Shown here: one piece after another, positions 50,363 through 59,188 of the stretch
How the letters are laid out: each line of letters begins with the position of its first letter
Position numbering within the stretch: the stretch's first letter is position 1
NCBI RefSeq assembly: GCF_001721295.1
Contig: NZ_MDDS01000007.1
Coordinates: 32,801 to 96,800, forward strand
Reading direction: 5' to 3'
Length of the DNA stretch: 64,000 bases
DNA from: Sphingomonas turrisvirgatae
GTDB taxonomy: Bacteria; Pseudomonadota; Alphaproteobacteria; Sphingomonadales; Sphingomonadaceae
Program-made: the position numbers and the translations under genes
The notes under the pieces: model-generated
Databases searched by the model: none
What the model was told of the DNA's origin: nothing
The model's input: the letters and a program-made list of their open reading frames with translations, nothing else

Positions 50363-50803
50363 ATGATCGACAAAAAAATACTCCAGGATCTCGCCCCCCG
50401 GTTCACGATTGGGGTGCTGGCGCGGAAAACCGGCTGCAACATTGAAACCATCCGGTACTACGAAAAGGCAGGCATCATCCCCCATCCGGCCCGATCGGAC
50501 GGAGGGCACCGGCTTTACGGCACTGGCCATCTGAAGCGCTTGGCTTTTGTCATGAAGGCGCGCGTGCTGGGCTTCACCCTCTCAGAAGTGAAGACATTGC
50601 TGCGGCTCGTCGATGAGCGGGACCGCCCTTGCGCAGAGGTGCGCGACTTGGCGGCGGCGCATCTTCAAAATGTGCAGGCGAAGCTCGCGGATCTTCGCGG
50701 TATGGAGGCCGTTCTCAAGGACATGGTGATCACCTGCGATACAGGTCAATCGACTGAGTGCCCGCTAATTGAGCGAATGTTCGACGAGCAGAAGCTGATC
50801 TAG
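50363..50803 (+). CDS. merR: MerR mercury-responsive regulator
   Basis: 146 residues. HTH with FTIGVLARKTGCNIETIRYY and GHRLYGTGHLKRLAFVMKAR. The three Hg ligands are in place: Cys in RPCAEVRDLAAAH at the start of the dimer helix, and the pair in ITCDTGQSTECPLI. It starts with an extra 12 residues before the HTH. Divergent from the mer operon and sharing its operator; activates it on Hg(II) binding. Confidence 0.93.
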   Translation: MIDKKILQDLAPRFTIGVLARKTGCNIETIRYYEKAGIIPHPARSDGGHRLYGTGHLKRLAFVMKARVLGFTLSEVKTLLRLVDERDRPCAEVRDLAAAHLQNVQAKLADLRGMEAVLKDMVITCDTGQSTECPLIERMFDEQKLI

Positions 50804-50931
50804 GCGGAATATCAATTCAGGCGCTCAAGATGTTTCGCCCCCCCCAGAAGGCTACATCCTTGCTTGCCGATACAGAAAGGCGCGATAGGAGTGGGCTCAT
50901 CGTTTGTGGAGCTCTGATGAATCGCCCATGA

Positions 50932-52176
50932 ATGCGTGAGCAGCCTCTTGAAGGCGCGCGCCATAGCTCGCTGGCGTTCCTGGTGGGCGGCTACGCGATG
51001 CTGGGGCCGTTCTCGATCTCCACTTACATGCCGTTCTTCCCAGCATTGATGATGGCGATGGGGGCAAGCCAGGCAGAGATCCAGCAAACCCTTAGTGCCT
51101 ATCTCGCGGCCTTCGGTTTCATGATGCTCCTGCATGGCCCGCTCTCGGATGCGTTCGGCCGCCGGCGGATCATCCTCGTTGGACTGGCGGTGTATCTCGC
51201 GGCGTCGCTGGGCGCAGCGCTTGCTTCGAGCGTAGTGCTTCTGCTGCTCTTCAGGATGGCACAGGGGCTGGCTGTCGGTGCCGGGAGCATCGCGGGACGG
51301 GCGACGGTTCGAGACACGCTCGAAGGGCCGCGAGCGCAGCGGGTGTTGGCCCACGTCCAGATGATCTTCGCCATCGCCCCTGCGGTTGCTCCCCTCCTCG
51401 GGGGATGGCTCGCCCGATATTTCCCATGGCAGTCGGTCTTCATATTCATGGCAGCCCTAGCCGCTCTGCTACTCGCGTTCAGCTGGCTCCGGTTTCCTGA
51501 AAGCCTAGCGCTGGATGCCCGGACCTCGTTCAGGCCACGTGCCCTGTTCAAGGGATACTTGGCCGTTCTGAGATCCCGCCCATTCTGGCTCCTTACCGCT
51601 GCATTGAGCTTCAATTTCGCCGGCTTCTTCCTCTACGTCGCCTCGGCTCCGGTGTTCGTGCTGGAATTTCTCGGGCTTGGTCGTGATCAGTTCGGCTGGC
51701 TGTTCATCCCCGCCACGGCCGGAGTGATGCTTGGCGCGTACATTTCCGGCCGTCTCGCCGACCGCCTCTCATCCCGTAAAACGGTGACCGCAGCTTACGC
51801 AGTTATGATTACGGCCGCCGCTCTCAATGTGGGCTACCATGTGTTCTTGCCGCCCGTGGTCCCTTGGGTGATCCTTCCGGTTATGCTGTTCAGCGCTGGT
51901 ATGGCGATGGCATCTCCCACGATCACCCTTGCGACAATGGACCTATTTCCGCGCGCCCGGGGCATGGTCTCGTCGGTTCAGGGCTTCCTTCAGACGCTAT
52001 TGATGACGCTGATCTCGAGTTTCGGGCCGACAGCGGTCGGTCATTCGGGACAGTTGATGGCAATCACTATGATGGGGTTTACAGTCATCGGGCTGGCGGT
52101 TTGGTTTTTGTATGTCCGCGACAATCGGGCGGGTGCGGCACCCACCCCTGTTAGCGCCGGTCCGCTTTCTGGATGA
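50932..52176 (+). CDS. Bcr/CflA-type MFS drug efflux protein
   Basis: 414 residues with 12 helices. Family markers: ISTYMPFFPALMMAMGASQA, HGPLSDAFGRRRIILVGLAV (motif A), RMAQGLAVGAGSIAGRATVR and APLLGGWLARYFPWQSVF. Sugar/drug exporter of the DHA1 type; specific substrate unknown. The start at ATG 50932 has no strong ribosome site; internal Met residues are alternatives. Not obviously metal-related. Confidence 0.88.
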   Translation: MREQPLEGARHSSLAFLVGGYAMLGPFSISTYMPFFPALMMAMGASQAEIQQTLSAYLAAFGFMMLLHGPLSDAFGRRRIILVGLAVYLAASLGAALASSVVLLLLFRMAQGLAVGAGSIAGRATVRDTLEGPRAQRVLAHVQMIFAIAPAVAPLLGGWLARYFPWQSVFIFMAALAALLLAFSWLRFPESLALDARTSFRPRALFKGYLAVLRSRPFWLLTAALSFNFAGFFLYVASAPVFVLEFLGLGRDQFGWLFIPATAGVMLGAYISGRLADRLSSRKTVTAAYAVMITAAALNVGYHVFLPPVVPWVILPVMLFSAGMAMASPTITLATMDLFPRARGMVSSVQGFLQTLLMTLISSFGPTAVGHSGQLMAITMMGFTVIGLAVWFLYVRDNRAGAAPTPVSAGPLSG

Positions 52177-52330
52177 GCCGATAAGCGTCCGCAAGCCGCT
52201 CATCCTTCTCATCTCGGGCAAGCAGTTCTAGGGCTTGAAGGAGGAGCTCCGCTACGTCCAGTCGCTGCTGAGCATAGGCTTGGCGAAAGGCGAAGAAGAC
52301 AGCGTCCTCAAGATCGCTCGCAGAAGCCAT
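52151..52330 (-). CDS. Small hypothetical protein after the MFS gene
   Basis: 59 residues from ATG 52330, 32 bases after the MFS stop on the same strand. Helical and charged: DLEDAVFFAFRQAYAQQRLD, VAELLLQALELLARDEKDER, LADAYRLIQKADRR. It overlaps the end of the convergent MFS gene by 26 bases. No family is recognised; the amphipathic repeat pattern suggests a real short helical protein. Confidence 0.45.
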   Translation of the reverse strand: MASASDLEDAVFFAFRQAYAQQRLDVAELLLQALELLARDEKDERLADAYRLIQKADRR

Positions 52331-52362
52331 GCCGAACCTCTCGTTTCAATGACCAGCTCTCG

Positions 52363-53565
52363 TTACGGCGCACCAACTTTGGGCATCTCCGACCGGAACA
52401 GGCGAAGCGCGCCTACTGCGAGCGCCAGCTCCGTCAGGGCGAAGAGACCAAAGGCTACATCAAAGCCGAGCCTCAGCGCCTCGCCAAACAGCAGCGCGCC
52501 TAGTCCAAAGCCTGTGAACAAGGTGAATACGTTGAGCCCCATCGCCTGGCCCGGTCTTTGTCCGCCTAGCGAAGTGATGATGCCGGCAAACAGCGGCTGC
52601 GTCATGTCGTAACCAAGGGAGAGGACGGTGATCGCCAAGGCGGCCGCGATGAGCGGCATGTCGAGCATCATGGCCGCGGCTGCAAGGGCGCCGAGCACTA
52701 GCCCGCCGGGAAGAAGTCTGCCTCGGCCCCACCGATCGGCCATGCGTCCGATAATCGGGCCGAAGAGGAAACCGGGAACGCCATAGCCGAGTAGGGCCAG
52801 GCCGATGCCGATTGGGCCGAGGGCGTATCGCTGCTCAAGGTAGAGCCCGAGCCAGGTGAACACGCCCGAGTGGAATACGGAATTCAGGAAGACGTAGGCG
52901 TATGTCCGCGTTCCTCGAGCAGTGGCGACGAGCTCGCGGTATCCTTGAAAGAGAGCGCCCAAGCTTCCAGCAGCCGGGGCCGATCCACTCAGCTCCCGCC
53001 GGCTGGCGCGAAGTGCAAGGAGGATCCCGAAACCTGAAATCCCGACCGCAAGGAAGATCCCGCGCCAGCCGACATACGGCTCGAGGAGAGCTCCGAACGT
53101 GGAGCCGAACGCCATACCGCCGGCCATGGCGCCGAAGAGCCACCCAAGGGGTCGGCCGCGTTGTTCATAAGGGTAGAGCCGCCCAACCAAGACAAGGGCC
53201 AAAGGCACGACGCCCGCAGCTCCGAGGCCCGTCAGCAGCCTCCACAGCGCCAGCTGCTCGATCGACTGAGCCGTGGCCGTGGCGGCTGTGAGGATTGAGA
53301 AAGCAAGAAGCGAGGCGGTCATGATGCGCCAGAGGCCCAAGCGATCCGCCAACAGCCCATAGACCAGCGTCGCCACTCCGTACGGTATCAGGTAGGCCGG
53401 GACAATCACCCCCGCTGCCTGCGGGGTGGCGCCGAAGGTGCTCGCCAGGCTCGGTATGATCGGCGCTACCATGAAGGCTTGGAAGAAGATGGCGAAGGTC
53501 GCGACGGAGAGCACCCGCAGAGCGCGCTCTCGGCTCTGTTCTGGGTCTGGTGCATGGGCCGCCAT
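52363..53565 (-). CDS. MFS transporter in the MerR-HMA operon
   Basis: 400 residues from ATG 53565, which overlaps the HMA stop (TGATG). Twelve helices; VAPIIPSLASTFGATPQAAG, YGLLADRLGLWRIMTASLLA, GRLYPYEQRGRPLGWLFGAM and GIITSLGGQRPGQAMGLNVF. Resembles general DHA1 exporters. Translational coupling to an HMA protein suggests a metal or metal-ligand substrate, but this is only context. Confidence 0.85.
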   Translation of the reverse strand: MAAHAPDPEQSRERALRVLSVATFAIFFQAFMVAPIIPSLASTFGATPQAAGVIVPAYLIPYGVATLVYGLLADRLGLWRIMTASLLAFSILTAATATAQSIEQLALWRLLTGLGAAGVVPLALVLVGRLYPYEQRGRPLGWLFGAMAGGMAFGSTFGALLEPYVGWRGIFLAVGISGFGILLALRASRRELSGSAPAAGSLGALFQGYRELVATARGTRTYAYVFLNSVFHSGVFTWLGLYLEQRYALGPIGIGLALLGYGVPGFLFGPIIGRMADRWGRGRLLPGGLVLGALAAAAMMLDMPLIAAALAITVLSLGYDMTQPLFAGIITSLGGQRPGQAMGLNVFTLFTGFGLGALLFGEALRLGFDVAFGLFALTELALAVGALRLFRSEMPKVGAP

Positions 53566-53801
53566 CACTTAGTGACCTCACCTGCCGCAAAGCCGCCCGC
53601 CTCGAGCTCAGCGCGTAGCCGACCGCTCTCGACGCGGTCTGGATCAAACTGGACCCGGACACGCTTGCGCCAGACACTCGACTTCACCTTCTGAACGCCC
53701 TCGACGGCGCTCAGGATGGCTTGCACCTTCTCGGCGCAGCCTTCGCACATCATGTCGGTCACGGAGAAGGTGACCTCCGACGACAGCTTGCTCGTGAACA
53801 A
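53565..53801 (-). CDS. Small heavy-metal-associated (HMA) protein
   Basis: 78 residues, TTG start at 53801 chosen because GAGGG stands 8 bases upstream (a TTG at 53816 would add five residues). Single HMA domain: VTDMMCEGCAEKVQAILSAV with CxxC, then QKVKSSVWRKRVRVQFDPDR. No signal peptide, so a cytosolic metallochaperone. It is followed by the MFS gene, overlapping by one base. Confidence 0.8.
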   Translation of the reverse strand: MFTSKLSSEVTFSVTDMMCEGCAEKVQAILSAVEGVQKVKSSVWRKRVRVQFDPDRVESGRLRAELEAGGFAAGEVTK

Positions 53802-53817
53802 GACTTTTTCCCTCAAG

Positions 53818-54501
53818 TTAGGCGAGCGCTGTGTAGAGCCAGCCGTAATAGCCGCTGAGACCGAGTAGGATCACGCCGCTGGCGGTCTGAACCACGCGGC
53901 TCCAGACGCTTATCCTCGCCATCCGGGTCACCGTCGATGCGGCGGCGCCGACGACGAGGAACGGCAGTGCTCGACCGAGGCCGAACACGAAGGCGAGGAG
54001 AATACCCTGCTCCGCTCGTCCCGCCGCCGCTGCAACAGTGAGGAGGAGCAGGAGTGGTGCCACGGATGTCCCAACGCTGAAGGCCAATCCATAAAGGAAT
54101 GCCCCGGCCATTCCGGGCCGCCGCCATGACGCGAGACGATCAAGCTTGACCCTTGGCCAGAGAAAGGCCGAGAGCGCTGCGCCGAGCGTGACGATTGCCA
54201 TCCCCAGAGCCCAGTTGCGACCGAACCATTCTGTAGTCAGCGCTCCCAATTGAGCTGCGAGGGCGCCCAGAATGGTGAGGCTGGCGACGACCCCGGTGGA
54301 GAACGCGGCGGCTATGTAGAAACCGCTGCGCTGCTTCCCTGCCTCGGATGCGCTGGCGACACTCGCGACGCCCAAGCCGACGGGCAATGTGCACGGGCAG
54401 ACAGCGCTCGCCACCAAGCCCGCAACGAAGGTGATCCCAAGCGCGTAGATTGCACCGTGGTCGCCTGTGCTGAGCGATTGCAGGACCGTATCGAGGTTCA
54501 C
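53818..54501 (-). CDS. CcdA/DsbD-type transmembrane thiol transporter
   Basis: 227 residues with six helices. Cys motif AVCPCTLPVGLG in the first helix region is the CcdA signature (usually SPCxLP); GTSVAPLLLLLTVAAAAGR supplies the second conserved turn, though without the second Cys. CcdA proteins carry electrons across the inner membrane. Placement between two HMA proteins suggests keeping their cysteines reduced, or loading metal. Overlaps the upstream gene by 4 bases. Confidence 0.82.
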   Translation of the reverse strand: MNLDTVLQSLSTGDHGAIYALGITFVAGLVASAVCPCTLPVGLGVASVASASEAGKQRSGFYIAAAFSTGVVASLTILGALAAQLGALTTEWFGRNWALGMAIVTLGAALSAFLWPRVKLDRLASWRRPGMAGAFLYGLAFSVGTSVAPLLLLLTVAAAAGRAEQGILLAFVFGLGRALPFLVVGAAASTVTRMARISVWSRVVQTASGVILLGLSGYYGWLYTALA

Positions 54502-54881
54502 CGGATTTGCACCGGTGCGCCGGCCTTGTACCCGAGGTTGTTGATCGCGGCGGCAGCTCGCCGAGGCACGTCCGGCCGGTTGGCGAAGTAGGTGATCCTG
54601 AAGAGGCGCTGGGCGAACACGATCTCGACGTTACTAACGCCTTCCACCGCTTTGAGCTTCTGCTTGATTGTGGCCGCGCAAGAAAGGCAGACCATGCCGT
54701 CGACCGGCATGTTCACCACCCGGGTAGCGACGCTATGTGCAGCGTGCGCGCGCGGAGTGGCTGCGTCCTCGGGCCCAACTCGGGAGATGGATGCCACCGC
54801 GCCGATGCCCACGCCGGCCACGGCGAGGACAATCAGCGACGTCAGCGCCAACGAGCGGCGTCTCAGGCGCTGGTCAGACAT
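54498..54881 (-). CDS. Membrane-anchored HMA protein
   Basis: 127 residues. One N-terminal membrane helix (SLALTSLIVLAVAGVGIGAV), a short linker with HAAH, then an HMA domain: VDGMVCLSCAATIKQKLKAV, EGVSNVEIVFAQRLFRITYF and AAAINNLGYKAG. The domain faces the periplasm. It may feed metal to the P-type ATPase encoded just upstream or to CcdA. Confidence 0.8.
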   Translation of the reverse strand: MSDQRLRRRSLALTSLIVLAVAGVGIGAVASISRVGPEDAATPRAHAAHSVATRVVNMPVDGMVCLSCAATIKQKLKAVEGVSNVEIVFAQRLFRITYFANRPDVPRRAAAAINNLGYKAGAPVQIR

Positions 54882-54916
54882 CGGTGCTTCCTTTCATTCC
54901 TGTCATATCATCTGCC

Positions 54917-57370
54917 TCACGCAGTTTTCGGCACGGCGGCGGCAGGCTGACCGACACTGGATATCGCCTCGAAGAAGAGTCTCGGTTGGCCGGAGAGCGA
55001 GTTGATGAAGATCGCGGTCACGCTGACGGCCATCGCGACCATCGCCCACACAGGGTGGATGAGACCGGTCGCGGCGATGGGGATTCCAATCCCGTTGAAG
55101 GCGAAAGCCAGGATCACATTCTGGAGCATCTTCCCGTAGCTCCGCCTGCTGATCTCCCTCGCAAGCGGAAGCGCCTCTAGCCGGTTCGAGAGGATGATGA
55201 TGTCGGCAGACTCAATGGCGATGTCGGTACCGCCCCCCATCGCGATGCCGACATCCGCCTGCATCAAGGCAGGCGCGTCGTTGATACCGTCGCCAACCAT
55301 GGCGACCCGCGTGCCGCCGGACTGGAGCTGCCTGACGATTTCTGCCTTTTCGTGCGGTAGAACGCCGGCGTGCACCTCCTCGATGCCGAGGTCGGCCGCG
55401 ACGCGGCGGGCGGCGCGTTCGTTATCACCAGTGACCATGAATGGGGTCACTCCATCGCGGCGGAGTGCTGCCAGTGCTTCGCGAGCTTTGGGGCGGACCG
55501 TGTCGCCGAGAGCTATGATGCCGAGCAGGCGACGTTCACGCGCCACGGCGATGACGGTTCTACCTGCCTCTTCCAGCGTCGCAATCCGCTCCTCCAATGA
55601 CGCCGCGTTGATGCCTTGCTCGGCCACGAACCGTGGGCTGCCGACAAGGACATTCTCACCACCGATTCGTGCGGCGACGCCCTTCCCCGGGACCGCTTCG
55701 AACGTCTCCACGCGCGGCGGAACTGCATCGACTTCGAAGGCAGCCTGTACGATCGCCTGGGCCAGCGGATGCTCGGATGATACTTCAGCTGCGGCGGCCA
55801 GAGCCAGCAGCTCGTTTTCCGTGCCCTCGATCGCCTCAATCTCGCGCACGGCCGGCCGGCCAAGCGTCAGCGTCCCAGTCTTATCGAGTACGATGCGCTT
55901 CGCGAGCCGGTAGCCCTGAAACGCCTCGCCCGTACGCATCAATATGCCGTGGCCCGCCGCTTCGCCAGCGCCGCGCACGATCGAGAGCGGAGCGGAGATG
56001 CCGACAGCGCATGGATAGCCCATCACGAGGACACTGAGACCGGCGAAGACGGCCCGCTCCACGTCCGCCTGGCCGCTGGAGAGCCAAGAGCCCGCGAGCC
56101 AGCCGACTACGGCGAGGGCAGCCACCCCGAGGACCGTCGGCGTGTAGATCTGAAGAACGCGGTCTACTAAATGGAGGAGGCCGGGCTTCAAAGCGCGCGC
56201 GTCCTCAACCTCGCGGATGATGCGCTGGAGGAAGCTGCCTTCGCCTACGGCCGTGGTGAGAAGCAGAAGCGTGCCTGTGCCGTTGATTGAGCCGCCGATT
56301 ACGGCGTCGCCGATGCCTTTCTCGATTGGAACAGGTTCACCGGTGACGAGCGACTGATCGACGCCTGAGCGGCCGCTGAGGACAGTCCCGTCGACGGGGA
56401 TCCGTTCGCCAGGTCTGATTCGAATGTGATCGCCGACCCTCACCGCGCTAAGCGGCAGCTCAACCTCCACCCCATCGCGCATGACGGACGCCGTTTCTGG
56501 CTGTAGATTGAGAAGCTTCTTCACCGCCTGCGAGCTGCGGGTCTTCACGATCAGCGAAAGCCACTCTGAGAAGATGTGATAGGTCGCGACCATCACTGAG
56601 ACCGCGAAGAACGCGGCCGTGGGATATCCTGGCCGGTCCATCACGAGGCCGATAATGCCGCCGACGATTCCAGCGAAGGCGCCGATCTCCAGCAGGACAT
56701 GCTGGTTTAGGATGCCGCGCCGAAGTGCCTGCACGGCCATGTGAAGGATGTGACGTCCCACCCCGAAGACTAGAACCAGCGCGAGGGCGGCTACGATCCA
56801 GGGGGCTGCTGCCCCGAGGTGTCCCATCAGGTTGAGGTACAGCAGGCTCAAGGCCATGATCGCCAGGCCACCGGTAGCGAGGCTAGCGGTCCAGATGCTG
56901 GTCTTCTTCAGAACGAGAAAGACCATCGCGCCCAGAGAGAGGCATACCAGCGCGGGGAGGAAGCCGATCCAGCCCACGGTCGGATCGGCGATGATTGGGA
57001 TGGAGGCGACGCTGAACGCGACCGCGACCACAAACCGCCGGCTCTCGCGGACGAGCTCCTGCTCTTCCTCCTCGAACGGCCGAACCTTCCTCGGGTCCGA
57101 GATGGTGTAGCCGATGTCCCGGAGAGTCTGGAGCAGCTTCTCTGGACGGGCGACGGCAGGATCATACTCGACGAGCGCCTGCTCATGGGTGAGGCTGACC
57201 GCCACCTTATTCACGCCGGGCTCGCGGCCGAGCGCCTTCTCGATCGTGCCCGTGCAGAGCGAACAATGGAGGCCGCCGATTCGCGCTCGGATGCGCGCTC
57301 GATCGGAGCGCTCAGCCGGCTCCTCCGTCCAAGGCTGAAAGCCTGTGTCTGCGATGGCGGTGATCGTCAT
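54917..57370 (-). CDS. P1B-type heavy-metal ATPase with YPC in place of CPC
   Basis: 817 residues. One N-terminal HMA domain (GGLHCSLCTGTIEKALGREP), then eight helices with catalytic motifs: [44 protein letters not shown]. The metal-site motif of helix 6 reads VMGYPCAVGISAP rather than CPC. The first Cys is replaced by Tyr, which would alter metal choice. It is second in the operon, 42 bases after merR-HMA. Together with the divalent-type MerR this points to transport of a metal other than simple Cu(I), but specificity cannot be read from sequence. Confidence 0.9.
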   Translation of the reverse strand: MTITAIADTGFQPWTEEPAERSDRARIRARIGGLHCSLCTGTIEKALGREPGVNKVAVSLTHEQALVEYDPAVARPEKLLQTLRDIGYTISDPRKVRPFEEEEQELVRESRRFVVAVAFSVASIPIIADPTVGWIGFLPALVCLSLGAMVFLVLKKTSIWTASLATGGLAIMALSLLYLNLMGHLGAAAPWIVAALALVLVFGVGRHILHMAVQALRRGILNQHVLLEIGAFAGIVGGIIGLVMDRPGYPTAAFFAVSVMVATYHIFSEWLSLIVKTRSSQAVKKLLNLQPETASVMRDGVEVELPLSAVRVGDHIRIRPGERIPVDGTVLSGRSGVDQSLVTGEPVPIEKGIGDAVIGGSINGTGTLLLLTTAVGEGSFLQRIIREVEDARALKPGLLHLVDRVLQIYTPTVLGVAALAVVGWLAGSWLSSGQADVERAVFAGLSVLVMGYPCAVGISAPLSIVRGAGEAAGHGILMRTGEAFQGYRLAKRIVLDKTGTLTLGRPAVREIEAIEGTENELLALAAAAEVSSEHPLAQAIVQAAFEVDAVPPRVETFEAVPGKGVAARIGGENVLVGSPRFVAEQGINAASLEERIATLEEAGRTVIAVARERRLLGIIALGDTVRPKAREALAALRRDGVTPFMVTGDNERAARRVAADLGIEEVHAGVLPHEKAEIVRQLQSGGTRVAMVGDGINDAPALMQADVGIAMGGGTDIAIESADIIILSNRLEALPLAREISRRSYGKMLQNVILAFAFNGIGIPIAATGLIHPVWAMVAMAVSVTAIFINSLSGQPRLFFEAISSVGQPAAAVPKTA

Positions 57371-57412
57371 GTCCGTTCCTTGCGAACTAAGCTGGGAGGG
57401 CGGAAACTTGGT

Positions 57413-58102
57413 TCAGCGTCGCTCGACGACACGGTAGCCCGGCTTCTCGATCCTGGCGGCCAGGGCGTCTTCGGTGACGGCATTAGGCTCATAGAGGATC
57501 CTTGCCTGCCGGTTCTCGAACGACACCGATACGGCGGAAACTCCCGGCACCTTTTCCACCAGCTGCTTCACCTTTTCGGCGCAGGCGTTGCAGCGCAGGC
57601 CTTCGATCGTGAAGGTCGTTGTTTTCATCGTTGATGCCCTTTCGTCGGTCTGTTTGGGGACCGGTTCGCAGGAGTGTCCTGGTCTGGCGCTGTCGGAGGA
57701 GGTGAGCGCATCCATAATGGTGCACGCCTCAAGACCACCGCAGCCGGGACAGGTTGCGACCAGCCGCTCCAGGGCGGCGCCGATGGCCTGAAGCCGGCGG
57801 ATCTTCTGGTGCACGTCGGCCAGCTTGATAGTGGCGAGATCGCGGACCTCTGCGCAGTCGGCTGACGGATCCGTGCGCAGCGCGAGCAGCTCCTTGGCTT
57901 CGCGCAGGGAGAATCCTATTTCCTGCGCCTCCTTGATGAACCGAATGCGCCGGACCGTGTCACCCGAGTAGAGTCGCGCGCCGGTCCCGAGCGGCTTTGG
58001 CGGCTGCTCGATCAGCTGCTGCCGCTCATAGAAGCGGATCGTTTCAATTCCGACGCCGGCGGCGCTAGCTGCCTTTCCAATCGTGTATTCTTCTATCTTC
58101 AT
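57413..58102 (-). CDS. MerR-family regulator fused to an HMA domain
   Basis: 229 residues. Residues 1-140 are MerR: YTIGKAASAAGVGIETIRFY, LYSGDTVRRIRFIKEAQEIG, DCAEVRDLATIKLADVHQKI and the metal loop VATCPGCGGLEACTIMDAL. A linker (SSDSARPGHSCEPVPKQTDE) joins it to an HMA domain of 71 residues: TFTIEGLRCNACAEKVKQLV and ARIEKPGYRVVERR. The frame is open throughout. An internal ATG before the HMA part has GAAAGGG upstream, so a free HMA protein could also be made. It controls the operon from the dyad at 58129 and has the divalent-type cysteine at the start of the dimer helix. Confidence 0.88.
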   Translation of the reverse strand: MKIEEYTIGKAASAAGVGIETIRFYERQQLIEQPPKPLGTGARLYSGDTVRRIRFIKEAQEIGFSLREAKELLALRTDPSADCAEVRDLATIKLADVHQKIRRLQAIGAALERLVATCPGCGGLEACTIMDALTSSDSARPGHSCEPVPKQTDERASTMKTTTFTIEGLRCNACAEKVKQLVEKVPGVSAVSVSFENRQARILYEPNAVTEDALAARIEKPGYRVVERR

Positions 58103-58128
58103 TTACCACCTCAGAGCAAGTGTAGCAG

Positions 58129-58150
58129 CCGTACTACAGTACGGAGTCAA
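58129..58150 (-). promoter_or_regulatory. MerR-type operator of the MerR-HMA operon
   Basis: Dyad CCGTACTACAGTACGG (58129-58144) preceded on the minus strand by TTGACT (complement of 58145-58150). It matches the mercury/lead type MerR promoter core. Confidence 0.8.
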
Positions 58151-58373
58151 GAGGGGTTCTCAAATATTTCTTTGTTCGGCTCAAACCCTCTCGGGCCTGC
58201 TCCGGTGAGGTGTTAGCCTTTGAGACTGGGCCCTCCAGCGAGCTGTCAGCTGGAGCACCATGCAGATCGGCGACGCGGGGCAAAGCGAGGCGAATTCGGT
58301 GCTCGCTTGAACCGCAGGGGGGCCTAAAGTCTGCTCGCGCTTCTGCGATGTGTGAGAAATCTTCGAATACCTA
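58151..58373. other. Intergenic region between MerR operon and copper module B
   Basis: No gene seen. A hairpin of the form CTCCAGC...GCTGGAG occurs near 58230-58256. The CueR-type promoter follows at 58374. Confidence 0.4.
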
Positions 58374-58404
58374 TTGACCTTCCCATGATGGCAAGCCCCA
58401 TCTT
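58374..58404 (+). promoter_or_regulatory. CueR-type promoter, copy B
   Basis: TTGACC (58374-58379), 19-nt spacer with CTTCCCATGATGGCAAG, CATCTT (58399-58404). Same architecture as at 44167 with one change in the right half of the dyad. Confidence 0.78.
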
Positions 58405-58437
58405 CCTGTCTCTAAGACGGGAAGATGGGTTTTACGG

Positions 58438-58716
58438 ATGACGACGCGGACTCCCACCGCTCGGGTTCCACTTGCGGATTTTAAGGCCGCCGAGACGAAC
58501 AACGGCTGCTGTGGAAGCGGCCAGAAGAGCGGCCCTATGACGTGGCCGATGGGTGCGGCGGCTGCTTTGCTGGTGATCGGCCTGGTGACAGGCTCGGCGG
58601 TGTTCGGCTTCGCGGCAATTGCGCCGCTTTTCTACGTTCTTCCGTGTCTCGTCATGTGCGGAATGTGCCTCTTCAAGCAGCGGGGAGACGCCAAGAGCCG
58701 AGCTCGACGGCGCTGA
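58438..58716 (+). CDS. Small copper-regulated membrane protein (copy B)
   Basis: 92 residues. Cys pair NNGCCGSGQKSG, two membrane helices (GAAAALLVIGLVTGSAVFGF; APLFYVLPCLVMCGMCLF) with CLVMCGMC. Paralogue of 44231 with a longer basic tail (KSRARRR). Directly behind a CueR-type promoter. Confidence 0.75.
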   Translation: MTTRTPTARVPLADFKAAETNNGCCGSGQKSGPMTWPMGAAAALLVIGLVTGSAVFGFAAIAPLFYVLPCLVMCGMCLFKQRGDAKSRARRR

Positions 58717-58763
58717 CGGCGCAAGACTTTTGCGAGACGATGAAATTAGGAGGAATACGGACG

Positions 58764-59132
58764 ATGAAGAAGATTTTCTCGATCGCGGCAACAAGCGCGG
58801 TGGCTGCCGTTAGCCTCGGCACCTCCGCAGTTGCGCAGTCCGGGAGCACCCACGGCGGAATGACCCCCGAGCAGCACAAGCAGATGATGGCGGCCGACGG
58901 CTCGGATTCCGAGAAGGTCACGCACGCCACCGGCGTCGTGAAGACCATCGATGCTGCCAAGGGCACCATCACCATCGCGCATGATCCGATCGCTGCCAAG
59001 AAGTGGCCGGCGATGACCATGACGTTCAAGCTCGACAAGGGCGTGCTCGGAAACGTGAAGGCAGGCCAGCGGGTGAAATTCCGTTTCGAGGGCGAAGGCT
59101 CTTACACAGTGACGAAGATCACGCGCATCTAG
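58764..59132 (+). CDS. CusF-like periplasmic copper-binding protein (copy B)
   Basis: 122 residues from ATG 58764 (TAGGAGG upstream). Signal peptide ending GTSAVAQ, then GGMTPEQHKQMMAADG and the CusF-like part: VTHATGVVKTIDAAKGTITI, AHDPIAAKKWPAMTMTFKLD and FRFEGEGSYTVTKITRI, with the His, Trp and Met ligands. Very close to 45012 in its mature domain. Confidence 0.88.
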   Translation: MKKIFSIAATSAVAAVSLGTSAVAQSGSTHGGMTPEQHKQMMAADGSDSEKVTHATGVVKTIDAAKGTITIAHDPIAAKKWPAMTMTFKLDKGVLGNVKAGQRVKFRFEGEGSYTVTKITRI

Positions 59133-59188
59133 CCTCGGGGCGCGTTCCTGCGCCTCCGAGTTTCCTGACTTCACCGAGGAGAAGAGAA

